A stretch of 15,266 nt of DNA from Phoronis pallida (GCA_028565715.1 JAOXYC010017790.1:1-15266); one strand, 5' to 3'. Shown: positions 1 to 8,231, counted from the first letter of the stretch. A program made the numbers and translations. Notes: a model not told the origin generated them from the sequence alone.

Positions 1-69
1 GTTAGGTGTGGGACTTCTTTCGACTCACAATCCGATATCGGTGGTGGACGGACGCAGGGCTTTCTGTTG
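1..69 (-). CDS. Exon e27 (partial): start of the cytoplasmic tail
   Basis: Twenty-three codons up to the window edge, acceptor GTTTTTCAG. The phase 2 end of e26 fixes the frame, which is open to position 1 and reads NRKPCVRPPPISDCESKEVP after RR. One of the other two frames has a stop within it and the third has one at its end, so the match with the expected phase is informative. The VRPPPI stretch could be a proline-rich contact site, which is only a guess. The stop codon lies outside the window. Confidence 0.68.
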
Positions 70-270
70 CTGAAAAACATGTTGTATTTCCCTGTTTACG
101 TATGCAGTGTTTGGAAATGTGTTTTTAATTTTTACCGATTTACGCAATTGTATACTACAAGATCTTAAACTAACAGTACTACATTCATTATATTAAACTT
201 TAAGTCGAGTCAATCAATTGGAAGAAAAAATGCAATTGAAGTGTAATTTTGAAAGTCATGGAATACTAAC

Positions 271-685
271 CGTCTGACCGCAATCACAATGACCAGAACC
301 AAAACTCCGATAAATACGAGTCCGCCGATTGATGTCCCAACCACGAGAGCAATAGGCAGTTGAAATTGAGATTCGACAGAAGACACCTTTGTTGTTCCCG
401 AATCCGTCGAAATAGAGGTACCCTCTTTCCGACTTCCTGTAGTGACAATTAGCTTTAAAAAAGTCGTCTTATCTGTCGGAGAAGAAGTCACCCTTTCGAC
501 CGTTGTTGACGGATTAGGAGTTGATCTTGTGGGAGGCGAAGTTATATCAGGCAGTGTGGAGATCTCTTCATGAGTAGTTGTTGCTGATCTCATTGTCGGT
601 TGTGCAGACGTTGCCGTAGAAGATGAGGTTGGTGTTGTGAGGTTGTTGGTTGTTGTGGGTGACGTAGGCGTTGTGTGAACGTGAA
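271..685 (-). CDS. Exon e26: Ser/Thr/Pro-rich stalk and transmembrane helix
   Basis: 415 bases, phase 1 in, phase 2 out, acceptor TTTCCCATAG and donor GTTAGT. It starts VHVHTTPTSPTTTNNLTTP and continues for about 110 residues rich in Thr, Ser and Pro with no cysteine: a mucin-like stalk likely to be O-glycosylated. Then comes a single hydrophobic span (LPIALVVGTSIGGLVFIG followed by VLVLVIVIAV, about 282-363 on the plus strand) and RR, the usual stop-transfer charge. This makes the protein type I membrane-anchored, outside to the N-terminal side. The span has small-residue GTSIGG packing. The open frame extends upstream to 845, but the acceptor and phase favour 685. Confidence 0.88.
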
Positions 686-930
686 CTATGGGAAATAGAA
701 TAAGCAACGCGTATGAATTCTCATGCACATTCAGAATAAATTGAGGTTTGTGTTCGCGGCTCGTTTCTACTTGTTGAAAATCGTTAAGTATGGAAAAAGA
801 TTCTTGACTTAAAACCTGTTCTCTGCAGTTGAATAGAAAACACACATATGGTACAATAAAACAAACTAATCCCTGGTTTTGAATAACGTTCCAAAACTAC
901 ATGTAAGTGTTAGAAACATAATAAACATAC

Positions 931-1104
931 CGCACGCTGACATGTTTGTAGGTCTGGCTTCATCAGTCGTCATTCCGTCTGGACATTGAAGACAGGAGGA
1001 TTGTCCTTCATTGGGTTGGTAAGTTCCAAAACCACAATCGCGACACTCTTTACCAAAACGGTACTCAGTGTTTTCAAAAGAGTACGTTCCGGGTGGGCAG
1101 ATAA
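931..1104 (-). CDS. Exon e25: ephrin-receptor-like GCC2/GCC3 repeat
   Basis: Fifty-eight codons, phase 1/1, acceptor ACTTGTAG and donor GTATGT. It reads ICPPGTYSFENTEYRFGKEC, RDCGFGTYQPNEGQSSC, LQCPDGMTTDEARPTNMSAC and G. It matches e24 in length and layout and is its tandem copy. It has no early Met, so simple ORF scans miss it. Its acceptor is only about 23 bases from the edge of the TTAA-flanked MITE at 1128-1652. Confidence 0.9.
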
Positions 1105-1850
1105 CTACAAGTATACAAGATATTATGTTAACGTAAGTGTGAACCTTAGTGACTGGGCGTCAGTTTTCATGATGTACAAGAAATACCGTTTACTTTTTGC
1201 CCACAACAGTATATATTTTCAGAAAGGTGAATAAATTTGAAATCTATTGGTCACCTTTAAATTTAAAAAAATTGACTTTGGTCATGTGTTTTTACTAAAA
1301 AAATTCAATTTATTTTTTGAACACTTATCTCAAGTTTCAGGAACAATGCATGCTGTATGAGCATGATTTTTATTTTAATATAGTCTATATTGTGCATGGA
1401 AGGGAAACGGGTCTCGATTTTTTTCTAAATATTTTGGAAATATTAAATTTTTAAGCTAAAATTTTCTTAAATTTTGTTTTTTATGAAAGTCTTCATTTTT
1501 GAAGCTTCATAGCTCAGCAATGGAGGGGACAATAAAAAATCTGAGATCTTTTTCCCATAATTTTCATGAAAATTGGACCACTCATTGCGGAGAAATCTTT
1601 GTTCAAAAAGTGCCAAAAATAGCCTAAATCGCAACGTTCACACTCACGTTAAGTTCTAGTTCTATCTTATACTCACATACAAATATATCATAAAATGAGC
1701 ACGTGCATTGTGTTTTGAAAATCAGTAGTGGCTGGTGTGACCAACATGAATATTCACCATTGGTCTTTTTAAACTAGATTGTCTCCTCTATGTTTTGGGC
1801 AGGATTTTGATTCAGTACAAAAATACTTCTGTTACAACGCAAACTCTCAC
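1105..1850 (-). other. Intron e24-e25 (746 bases)
   Basis: Mostly the TTAA-flanked MITE (1128-1652). The remaining 1653-1850 is AT-rich with no further exon or RNA gene that I can support. Confidence 0.85.
1128..1652. mobile_element. MITE with TTAA target duplication
   Basis: TTAA at 1128-1131 and 1649-1652 flanks inverted termini: CGTAAGTGTGAACCTT at 1132-1147, and CGTGAGTGTGAACGTT read on the minus strand from 1648 to 1633 (14 of 16 identical). The interior of about 485 bases is AT-rich and has no credible gene. TTAA duplication is typical of piggyBac-type transposition, so a non-autonomous relative is likely, though the termini are not the usual CCC-start. It lies in the e24-e25 intron. 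Confidence 0.75.
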
Positions 1851-2024
1851 CACAATCAGTATGGTTGGTTGACCCTCTATCAACAGTTGTGTATCCAGAT
1901 TGACACTCTGAACATCCAAACTGACCCTCTTCTGACTGATAGAATCCTTTAGGACACAACGCACAGGCAATATCACCATTATCGTTGGCGTTTGTAGTGT
2001 AGTACGTGCCCGGACGACACTTGA
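1851..2024 (-). CDS. Exon e24: ephrin-receptor-like GCC2/GCC3 repeat
   Basis: Fifty-eight codons, phase 1/1, acceptor GTTCTAG and donor GTGAGA. It reads KCRPGTYYTTNANDNGDIAC, ALCPKGFYQSEEGQFGC, SECQSGYTTVDRGSTNHTDC and G. The CPKGFYQ-x-EGQ-x-xC-x-xC block is diagnostic for the GCC2/GCC3 family. First of two tandem copies before the stalk. Coding extends upstream of the in-frame Met near 1959 to the acceptor. Confidence 0.92.
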
Positions 2025-2273
2025 CTAGAACGAAAGTTACGAAAGATTGTTAAGCGCTATCTCTTTTAAGAGGAGTTTCAAGGCTATGATATTTATTTAT
2101 TTTGATGTGCAATTTTTAATGATCGAAGTATTAGAAAGAAACTACTATTCATACGTTAGGAATTACATGTACGCTTTGGCCTTGCCTTTAGAGAAAGATT
2201 ACTTGACTCATATTTGCATATTTGAGGATACTAATTTGATTGAAATTCCAATATGTTTTGTCATCTCACTCAC

Positions 2274-2447
2274 CGCACATTTCTCTGGTAAGTAAATCAT
2301 GGATTGATCCCGCAGTGCAGTTCATTGTGTACGATGCATTGGGATTGGCGCTGTACTCTGTTCCGTCAATACCGAATGTAACGTTACCGCTTGATAGAAG
2401 CGCTTCTACCTTTTCTCCAAGTATTTGAAGATCAGTTTGATTTATGT
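2274..2447 (-). CDS. Exon e23: X domain copy 2, C-terminal part
   Basis: Fifty-eight codons, phase 1/1, acceptor TTTACAG and donor GTGAGT. It reads DINQTDLQILGEKVEALLSS, then GNVTFGIDGTEYSA, NASYTMNC and DLLTREMCG. The helix-like first part followed by a strand and two closing cysteines matches the end of e11 (helix, FNITLSDT, GLDC, LHCG). NQT, NVT, NAS and NCT are possible N-glycosylation sites. The next exon is again GCC2/GCC3. Confidence 0.84.
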
Positions 2448-2571
2448 CTGTAAACATATAATTCAAATTTTATTATGGGAGTTATATAAAATAAAATCTC
2501 ACGGAACATTTAAGGACATAGGTAAAGTAATTGCGCAAACTGAGACTGCAATATCACATAAAAAAACGTAC

Positions 2572-2841
2572 CCGAATAGTTATACGCCATCTTTGCCACA
2601 ATCTGAATGTCTCCAGATATTTCCCGGGTATAGCGAAGTAGCGTACTCTCCTCAGTCCAACGTTTCTTCCTGCGTGCATAATCAGTATTTGAACACTGTG
2701 CTTGTACATCACGAGCAGGACCTCTAAGTGTGTCAGAAAGTTGTTTAGCTTGTAACTGTATGGACCTGACGTTCTCTTCGGTACAACCCAATGACGTCAC
2801 ATCAACAGTAGTAACCACCTGCTGGTTTTGTTCTGAGACAG
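2572..2841 (-). CDS. Exon e22: X domain copy 2, N-terminal part with furin-like site
   Basis: Ninety codons, phase 1/1, acceptor TTGTTGCAG and donor GTACGT. Family not recognised. It reads VSEQNQQVVTTVDVTSLGC, a helix-like EENVRSIQLQAKQLSDTL, then VQAQCSNTDYARRKKRW, TEESTLLRYTREISGDIQIV and AKMAYNYS. The RRKKRW cluster contains R-K-K-R, a furin-type consensus, and lies where e10 has RRKR. Unlike e10, the exon runs on about 36 residues past the basic site, so the intron sits elsewhere in the domain. Confidence 0.85.
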
Positions 2842-3189
2842 CTGCAACAATCAAGAGAGGAAAGTTGCTAGTGGGCGCTCGGAAATTTTCTGAGAGAGCG
2901 CTTATCTATCAAGGGGTGCTCTTTTAGAAATGGCAAGTACTTCATGTATAAATGAGTCAACATAATTATTCTCAAACGTTACACGATGTACTTTGCATTT
3001 TGATATTTTAGACGCTGATAAAATACAAAAATTCAAAGTCAGATCATGTTTTTAACATTGGTATACAATGTTTATACATCAACCTTCTTTTATCCAGTTC
3101 TTTTCCAATTTTTTATGTCTTTTCAAATGTACTCTTTATTATATATTCCAGGTCCTATGCACCAATTCTAGAAAATGATGATTTCAAAC
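2842..3189 (-). other. Intron e21-e22 (348 bases)
   Basis: AT-rich. Apart from the short GGGCGCTC-like stretch near 2873 I see nothing in it. Confidence 0.8.
2873..2926. repeat. Possible remnant of the GGGCGCTC repeat family
   Basis: GTGGGCGCTCGGAAATTTTC followed by TGAGAGAGCGCTT resembles the motif of the 3890-4431 element with a small gap (GGGCGCTC-GGAAAT), with GCGCTC and GAGCGC inverted. It lies about 30 bases from the e22 acceptor. The similarity is short and could be chance. Confidence 0.35.
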
Positions 3190-3414
3190 CTGAACAACCC
3201 GGCAGGATGAAGAATCTTCTCCGATCTGCTTGTCCGTTCCATAACCAATCTGTCTTTGGACCACACTCATACACGCCACCCAAGGGAACAGGCGAGCTAA
3301 GCCCATAGCCACTCTTACAATAAACATGACATGCCATATTATCGTCATCGTCCTTCGAACAGGGCTTCAATCTGCCGTTTATAGGAGCAAATAAGAGCGT
3401 CGGTGGATTGCAAG
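3190..3414 (-). CDS. Exon e21: long-loop Sushi domain
   Basis: Seventy-five codons, phase 1/1, acceptor TTTTTGCAG and donor GTTTGA, a weak donor. It reads ACNPPTLLFAPINGRLKPC, an acidic SKDDDDNMAC, HVYCKSGYG, VYECGP, DWLWNG and finally ILPGC. Six cysteines in Sushi order, but about 12 residues longer than the others, with an Asp-run loop and a QADRRRFF insertion before the last cysteine. The CN-PP start, YC-KSGYG and W-x-x-G support Sushi. It precedes X copy 2 as e9 precedes X copy 1. Confidence 0.82.
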
Positions 3415-3644
3415 CTGCAAAAAATTAAACTATTTGTGTAACCCTAGAACAAAGCGAAGTAATACATTTTCTTGTTGTGATATGTTAAGTACCATCTGTA
3501 TCCAGTGAAGAACTAACTACAAACTTCCCGTATTTCATTTCTCACCATAAAACAAATTCTCACTTTGATTGTCCTTTAGATAAAATGAGATTTAACATTA
3601 AAAAAAAGACAACTGTACAAATAGGAATTTCTTAAAACGCTTAC

Positions 3645-3815
3645 TCGGACATGGCGATGGATTGCAAGCAGAAGTCTCCGATTTGTCGCCACCACACTGT
3701 TTGCCCTCGTTCGCAGGAGAAGGATTGTCACAGTATCTTTGTCTTGACCTTTGACCTCCACCACACTCTTTACTACAGTTTCCCCATTCGTCCCAACTCC
3801 CCCAGCCACCATCAA
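3645..3815 (-). CDS. Exon e20: thrombospondin type 1 repeat (TSP1 #4)
   Basis: Fifty-seven codons, phase 1/1, acceptor GTTATAG and donor GTAAGC. It reads VDGGWGSWDEWGNCSKEC, GGGQRSRQRYCDNPSPANEG and ends ACNPSPCP. It keeps W-x-x-W, CSxxCGGG and the R-x-R-x-x-C strand. It follows the second EGF pair as e15 follows the first. The upstream intron contains the 3890-4431 element, whose edge is about 75 bases from this acceptor. Confidence 0.92.
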
Positions 3816-4576
3816 CTATAACGACGAGAGATCTATTCATTTCTTGATGTCATTCTTATTTCACCCACTTAAGTTAGTGCAATATATCATACCGGGGATA
3901 TCCGAAAGAGCGCCCTGGGCGCTCTTTCGGAAAAGTGCACTTTTCGAGTTGAAATATTTTCCCGAAGGAGCGCCCCTGGGCGCTCTTTTGGAAAACATGG
4001 GCGCTCTTTCGGAAAGACAAACGTCACTCAATACTCGTGTTTCTTGAGGTTTTAGGCGGTAGGAGTGCGCGCAAATGCATTTAGAAGACTAATTACATAC
4101 TGTTCTTGGGTGAAACCTATGTGATTCCTAAATTACGACATTACACAATCGATTTTGAAAAATGCTACTTGTATGGCTATGCTTATTTATTATTGTTGGC
4201 AACCTCACTTGACTTAAAGGTCTCAACATATTCTGAACTTGAGTCAAAGTTGATAAACGGTCCTGTCATGACCTCAAATAGAAAAAATATGATTTCCCAA
4301 AAATTGAACAGTATTTAAGCGTTTGAACTTTTAATGCATGGGCGCTCTTTCGGAAACGATCTCAAATTTTGAAAAAAGCGATTTGGCCAAAGAAAGAGCG
4401 CCCATGGGCGCTCTTTCGGAAATCCCCGGTAAGTGTTTCGCAGAAATAAAAACCGTTAATATTCCTTCAAAAAGGAACAGTTACCACGCCATATATGTCG
4501 ATCAATATCGCGATCGATACATTGAACATGTTGTAAATTTACACGTGAACATACAGGGGATTCAAGGTTGTCTTAC
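3816..4576 (-). other. Intron e19-e20 (761 bases)
   Basis: Holds the 3890-4431 element. The plus-strand open frames here come from the element and have no domain content. Confidence 0.85.
3890..4431. mobile_element. MITE-like element with TA-flanked inverted termini and internal hairpins
   Basis: The left end TACCGGGGATATCCGAAAGA plus GCGCCC (3890-3915) is the inverted copy of the right end at 4406-4431, with one mismatch in 26. TA on each side may be the target duplication, as in Tc1/mariner-type MITEs. The motif GGGCGCTCTTTCGG or its complement occurs about eight times (near 3902, 3917, 3962, 3978, 3999, 4340, 4391 and 4406). At 3901-3931 two copies form a palindrome with a one-base centre. 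The open frames over it are products of the repeats. Confidence 0.8.
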
Positions 4577-4708
4577 TTATTCCCAGTTCACATAACCGTC
4601 CAGTGAAGCCCACTTGACAGGAACATTCATAGGCGTTCTCAACACCAATGCAAGTAGCATTGTTCTGACAGTTATTTCCGCGGCAGTCGTGTAGTGTGCA
4701 ATTCTTTC
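4577..4708 (-). CDS. Exon e19: end of previous EGF plus a second EGF-like domain
   Basis: Forty-four codons, phase 1/1, acceptor CTTCAAG and donor GTAAGA. It begins GKNCTLHDC, then RGNNCQNNATC, VENAYECSCQVGFTGRLC and ELGI. The first cysteine closes the e18 EGF; the rest form a six-cysteine EGF. Length, phase and the GKNCT start match e14. Open sequence upstream of 4708 in the same frame is intron. Confidence 0.9.
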   Translation of the reverse strand, partial: ERIAHYTTAAEITVRTMLLALVLRTPMNVPVKWASLDGYVNWE

Positions 4709-5010
4709 CTTGAAGCATAAAGAAATATAAACGTCTAGTTTTAAAAGAATATGTACTTGAAATTAAATAAGTCAAACTGAGAGGACTTCTTAGATTTCCA
4801 TTATATACATTTTGAGGCTGGTAAGAGAGCCAGGTTTGCTCATAATTCAAACTAGAATTGTTATTTGACGCAAAATTCTGCTCTGATGGATCATCACCAA
4901 AGACGTTGTAGCACCCGTGAATGTTCAATCGGAAGATATCACAGACGGCTGCGAGTGGTTAACGTTAACATATTGTTATCTCTCAGGTTACAGTTATACA
5001 TTGTACATAC
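4709..5010 (-). other. Intron e18-e19 (302 bases)
   Basis: No exon, repeat or RNA gene seen; the minus-strand frame of e19 stays open into it but loses the EGF pattern. Confidence 0.8.
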
Positions 5011-5106
5011 CTTGATATCCGAGTGTACAGCTACAGTCATAGTCGGTACCATTGTTGAAGCACGTGCCATTATTCTGACATGGCTGCACTTCACATGGAG
5101 GTGGAC
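5011..5106 (-). CDS. Exon e18: EGF-like domain (first five cysteines), second EGF pair
   Basis: Thirty-two codons, phase 1/1, acceptor ATTGTAG and donor GTATGT. It reads PPPCEVQPCQNNGTC, then FNNGTDYDCSCTLGYQG. Five of six EGF cysteines are here and the sixth is KNC in e19, exactly as for e13/e14. The CQNNGTC block is identical to that of e13. Too short to stand out as an open frame, but the splice sites and the EGF pattern make it secure. Confidence 0.88.
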
Positions 5107-5244
5107 CTACAATATGATAGAGTTCCATATGAAGATGTGAGTTTTACTGCCACAAACTAAGAATACAAACTTAATTGTTAAAAGCAAATCAAAATAAAAT
5201 GCAGATATATTTTTTCTTTATAAATACCAGATACATGTACTCAC

Positions 5245-5415
5245 GGGGACACGATTGGTTGTTGCATATTTTTACTTCGTGAACTTGTTTTGAACAGTCA
5301 TTGCCGCCGTGTGCTGGTGGAGGATTATCACATGACCTATTTCTGGATTGTTCACCGCCATTACAGGACTGGGAGCATACTGACCAAGCAGACCATGGAC
5401 CAACACCACCGTTCA
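5245..5415 (-). CDS. Exon e17: thrombospondin type 1 repeat (TSP1 #3)
   Basis: Fifty-seven codons, phase 1/1, acceptor ATTTCAG and donor GTGAGT. It reads VNGGVGPWSAWSVCSQSC, NGGEQSRNRSCDNPPPAHGG and ends ICNNQSCP. The usual CGxG after the second cysteine is CNGG. The same 57-codon length as e15, e16 and e20 shows that one exon unit was copied. Confidence 0.92.
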
Positions 5416-5606
5416 CTGAAATGATAATTATTTTAAATTAACATGCGCCAGACATACCGTTAATAAAAAACAAGCAGCATTGTTTTAAAAAGCAATTTAT
5501 CCCATAAAACATCTTCAAATCTTTGTTTCGGTCTGACAAAATACCACACCAAGTGAAGCTTTTCAGTAAAACACATGCTGCGTAATTGTACCCGAAAAAG
5601 CAATAC

Positions 5607-5777
5607 CTGGACAAGAGTGTTGGTTGCATTCTTCTTTCACTTCATTAATTCCGATACAGTTTAGACCGCCGTTAGCTGGTTTTGGATTGTCACATGCACG
5701 TGTTCGGTTTCTGCTTCCTGTACCACAGTCACGTGAGCATGTCGACCACGTGGACCAGTCACTCAAGCCGCCATCAA
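5607..5777 (-). CDS. Exon e16: thrombospondin type 1 repeat (TSP1 #2)
   Basis: Fifty-seven codons, phase 1/1, acceptor TTTTCTAG and donor GTATTG. It reads DGGLSDWSTWSTCSRDC, GTGSRNRTRACDNPKPANGG and ends ECNQHSCP. A full W-x-x-W-x-x-C core with CSxxCGTG and the R-x-R-x-R-x-C strand makes this the most canonical of the four TSP1 repeats. Its DNPxPAxGG block is shared with e17 and e20, so these arose by tandem duplication. Confidence 0.92.
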
Positions 5778-5969
5778 CTAGAAAACGGAAAAAACTTAGT
5801 AGAGACTATTTGGGAATAATACATAAAAAATGTTTTGGCAATCTTCATGTCACGTTAGAAACATTGTTATAAGTTAGTGTGATAAATGACTAGAACAAGT
5901 CAGTTTCTGTGAACAAATGTGATGACAAGCATGTTTAAACGTTTGTTCTTCAGAAGAACCCTGCTTTAC

Positions 5970-6140
5970 CTGGACAACCTTGAACGTTACATGTTTCGCT
6001 GTCTGAGTCTGCCCCTTCACAATCTCTTCCTCCATGGCTTGGCTGAGGGTTCGTACATAATCTTGTTCTTTTGTGTTCTCCAGATCCACACGAAACTGAA
6101 CATTCATTGAATTCTCCCCATGTACTCCAGCCTCCATGTA
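5970..6140 (-). CDS. Exon e15: thrombospondin type 1 repeat (TSP1 #1)
   Basis: Fifty-seven codons, phase 1/1, acceptor CTTTTAG and donor GTAAAG. It reads HGGWSTWGEFNECSVSC, GSGEHKRTRLCTNPQPSHGG, RDCEG and ends ETCNVQGCP. This is the TSP1 layout W-x-x-W, CSxxCGxG, RxRxC, C, C, CP. The tryptophan-arginine ladder is partly kept, since only one WSxW block is seen. TSP1 repeats bind glycosaminoglycans and matrix proteins and are typical of adhesion and guidance receptors. Confidence 0.9.
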
Positions 6141-6423
6141 CTAAAAGATAGACAAAATGTTCAAAATTGATACTGTAATATTAGTTCTACGTACATGCCA
6201 GTTGATACACAGAACAAATTCCCATCGTCTACTTTTTCCACAGCAAGCTGAAGAGATGATTGTTTTCGAAATTTTCATAAAAACCAATGTGGCGGGGACA
6301 TTTCGTTACCTTCTACATGTATGAGGCAGTAGCAAACATAATTTCACGTTGTTAGCAATTGCCTTTACCTGTATGTAACTCATGCTTACTGTAAATGAAA
6401 GTTGAAAATAGGATGATTCTCAC

Positions 6424-6555
6424 CTCGCTGGTGTTGACATCGATCACCCACAAACTCTTCTGGACAAGTACAGTTATGACCATAGTTATACCCCGTACAG
6501 TTCCCTCCATTCTTACACTCATTGAAGGCGCAGTCGAATATAGTACAGTTTTTAC
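6424..6555 (-). CDS. Exon e14: end of previous EGF plus a second EGF-like domain
   Basis: Forty-four codons, phase 1/1, acceptor TCTTACAG and donor GTGAGA. It begins GKNC, which completes the e13 EGF, then IFDCAFNECKNGGNC, NYGHNCTCPEEFVGDRC and QHQR. The open frame in another phase over this stretch is a shadow; the spliced phase gives a clean EGF. e19 has the same length and the same layout starting GKNCTLHDC. Confidence 0.88.
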
Positions 6556-6780
6556 CTGTAAGAGCACCATTTGAAATGTTTTAGTAACTATAATGTCCTA
6601 CCAGTGAAATGCTATCAGCCTATTTGAACACGATCTATAGTTAAAAGTTTAAGTTCAGTACGAAGAATTTTCTGATTCTACAATGTATGTTTTTAAATTT
6701 ATTAAAGAACAATCGTTCTGAATGTGATATGTTTTTACTTAATGTACACAAAGTCATTAGAACAAACAAACAGCCCCTAC

Positions 6781-6876
6781 CTGCATAACCTTGCTTACAG
6801 ACACAAGTATACGAGTTACTTCCATCTACACATGTACCGTTGTTCTGACAAGGTGATGGCTTGCACTCATCAATTT
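6781..6876 (-). CDS. Exon e13: EGF-like domain (first five cysteines)
   Basis: Thirty-two codons, phase 1/1, acceptor TTTTCCAG and donor GTAGGG. It reads EIDECKPSPCQNNGTC, then VDGSNSYTCVCKQGYAG. The EIDEC start and the D-x-x-x-x-Y spacing fit a calcium-binding EGF. It has only five of the six EGF cysteines; the sixth is KNC at the start of e14, so the intron cuts the domain between Cys5 and Cys6. e18 has the same length and the same cut. Confidence 0.9.
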
Positions 6877-7190
6877 CTGGAAAAACAAAAAATATCACAA
6901 TATTATAGACATGTAACATGTAACTGACGGGCGTCTCAATAACAAGCATATATTTCAATGCATCGTCATTGAAAAAGAACTTCTTAAAGTTAGAAACCAA
7001 ACTTATTACAAAATATGAAGAAATTTGGTCATATAGGAAATAATTATGGAAAACCAAATTCATAGTCTGAAAATCATAGTTCGAATATTCATCAATATGT
7101 GTCGCTTTTTTTTGTTTTACAAATAGTTTCTGACCGAAAGGGGGCAAAACGATTACCAAAGCGTTAATGAAGATGTCACGAATTACTAAC
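6877..7190 (-). other. Intron e12-e13 (314 bases)
   Basis: An open minus-strand frame runs through it into e13 but is AT-driven and hydrophobic without domain signal. Nothing else seen. Confidence 0.8.
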
Positions 7191-7355
7191 CTAAGCATTC
7201 TGTGACATTTTTTGCCCCTTCTTCAACTGAAGACGTTCCTAGTGGACAAGATGTACATTCAAACTGTGCTGGAGTATCCTGGTACTGACCAACTGGACAT
7301 TTAGTGCAATGTGATTCCACTGTGTGGTCAACATAGAACCCGGGAGGACAAGACA
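7191..7355 (-). CDS. Exon e12: ephrin-receptor-like GCC2/GCC3 repeat
   Basis: Fifty-five codons, phase 1/1, acceptor CTTTCAG and donor GTTAGT. It reads VSCPPGFYVDHTVESHC, then KCPVGQYQDTPAQFEC, CPLGTSSVEEGAKNVTEC. The CPxGxYxxxxxxxxCxxCPxG pattern is that of the GCC2/GCC3 (Ephrin_rec_like) family, found next to Sushi and EGF domains in SVEP1-type and SCUBE-type proteins. It follows X copy 1 directly, as e24 follows X copy 2. Confidence 0.92.
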
Positions 7356-7948
7356 CTGAAAGCAGGAATATCACCAAGTACTGAGACTTGTGACGTCAAC
7401 TCGTTCAAATGTTTGTCCAAACAAAAACAATAAAGAACTCATGGCATGGAATATTATTTGTTCATAAACCCTGAATTGAAAAGTTTACTATGTACGGCTT
7501 GAGTATCAATACGTTTTTAAACGCGCGCCATGTGTTCATTAAAAAAGAATTGTGCTGCGTCGACAGCATCTCAGTACAATACGTAGGTTCAATCTATTTC
7601 ACCATTGCAAGATAGTTAGTTTCCGTCAGAACATTTTCCTAAAACACTACAGAAGAAACACCAAGCAAGACGTTCTACAGTGAGTTTGTAATAAAAAAAG
7701 TATCGTGACATCGGTCATCCAGGACTCGTGGAAGAAAGGGAACATACCGTAACTATTCACAGGATTAAAAGTAATGAATTAGAATCGAATAAAATCCTGC
7801 ACACAACCTTTTTTTATTGTATCCGATAACTTGAATTCGGAAAATTAATTTCAAGGTAGTTGACAATAGTTTGCAGCTTAAACCGCGCACAAGCGACTGT
7901 GGCCATTTAGGAAAATCTTAATTCGATGAATTACTCCATTTGGCTTAC
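7356..7948 (-). other. Intron e11-e12 (593 bases)
   Basis: No open frame with domain content and no clear repeat. Confidence 0.75.
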
Positions 7949-8231
7949 CACAGTGAAGCCCCGACGCAAATGATCTTTCATCACAATCCAACCCCATCGT
8001 CTCAAACTCCAAAGGCGTGTCACTTAGTGTGATATTGAACATTCTCTCCATTGGAAACACGGTGTCATTTTGAATATCGTGGGTGATACCAGTGACAAGT
8101 TCCACCAATGTGTTATACGCCTCCTCTGGTGTACTATTACCGGTGATGGGTTGGTTGATGGTAAACTTTATCTTTATTTCGTCCGTCTTGCTGGTTGATC
8201 TACGACCTCGTCGCAAAACAAATTGTTGGCC
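7949..8231 (-). CDS. Exon e11: X domain copy 1, C-terminal half
   Basis: Starts in phase 0 after ATATACAG, matching the phase 0 end of e10, and ends in phase 1 at GTAAGC; about 94 residues. It starts GQQFVLRRGRRSTSK, a second basic run, then beta-strand-like IKIKFTINQPITG, a helix-like PEEAYNTLVELVTGI and a closing part with FNITLSDTPLEFE, GLDC and LHCG. The C-terminal half of copy 2 (e22 end plus e23) has the same order: strands, helix, strand, then two final cysteines. Possible N-glycosylation sites include NST, NDT and NIT. Confidence 0.84.

Noticed and set aside
686-845. Upstream part of the open frame covering the stalk exon
   Set aside because: A pyrimidine-rich acceptor CCCATAG at 686 gives the expected phase 1. 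The upstream residues lose the Ser/Thr bias and have no domain pattern.
3751-4047. Plus-strand open frame of 98 codons
   Set aside because: Its start is antisense to the TSP1 exon e20 and the rest lies in the 3890-4431 element.
3890-4431. CRISPR-like array
   Set aside because: Repeats occur in both directions at irregular spacing with inverted element ends, in animal intronic DNA.
4338-4595. Plus-strand open frame
   Set aside because: It lies over the inverted-repeat element and its residues come from the repeat motif; it has no domain and overlaps a real exon on the other strand.
5874-6137. Minus-strand open frame of 87 codons
   Set aside because: Another frame of the same stretch gives a clean TSP1 domain between good splice sites.
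6352-6570. Minus-strand open frame of 72 codons
   Set aside because: It is the wrong frame; the spliced frame gives EGF cysteines in order.
6641-7198. Minus-strand open frame of 185 codons as one gene
   Set aside because: Only 6781-6876 shows EGF content. The rest is AT-rich intron with acceptor and donor at the expected places.
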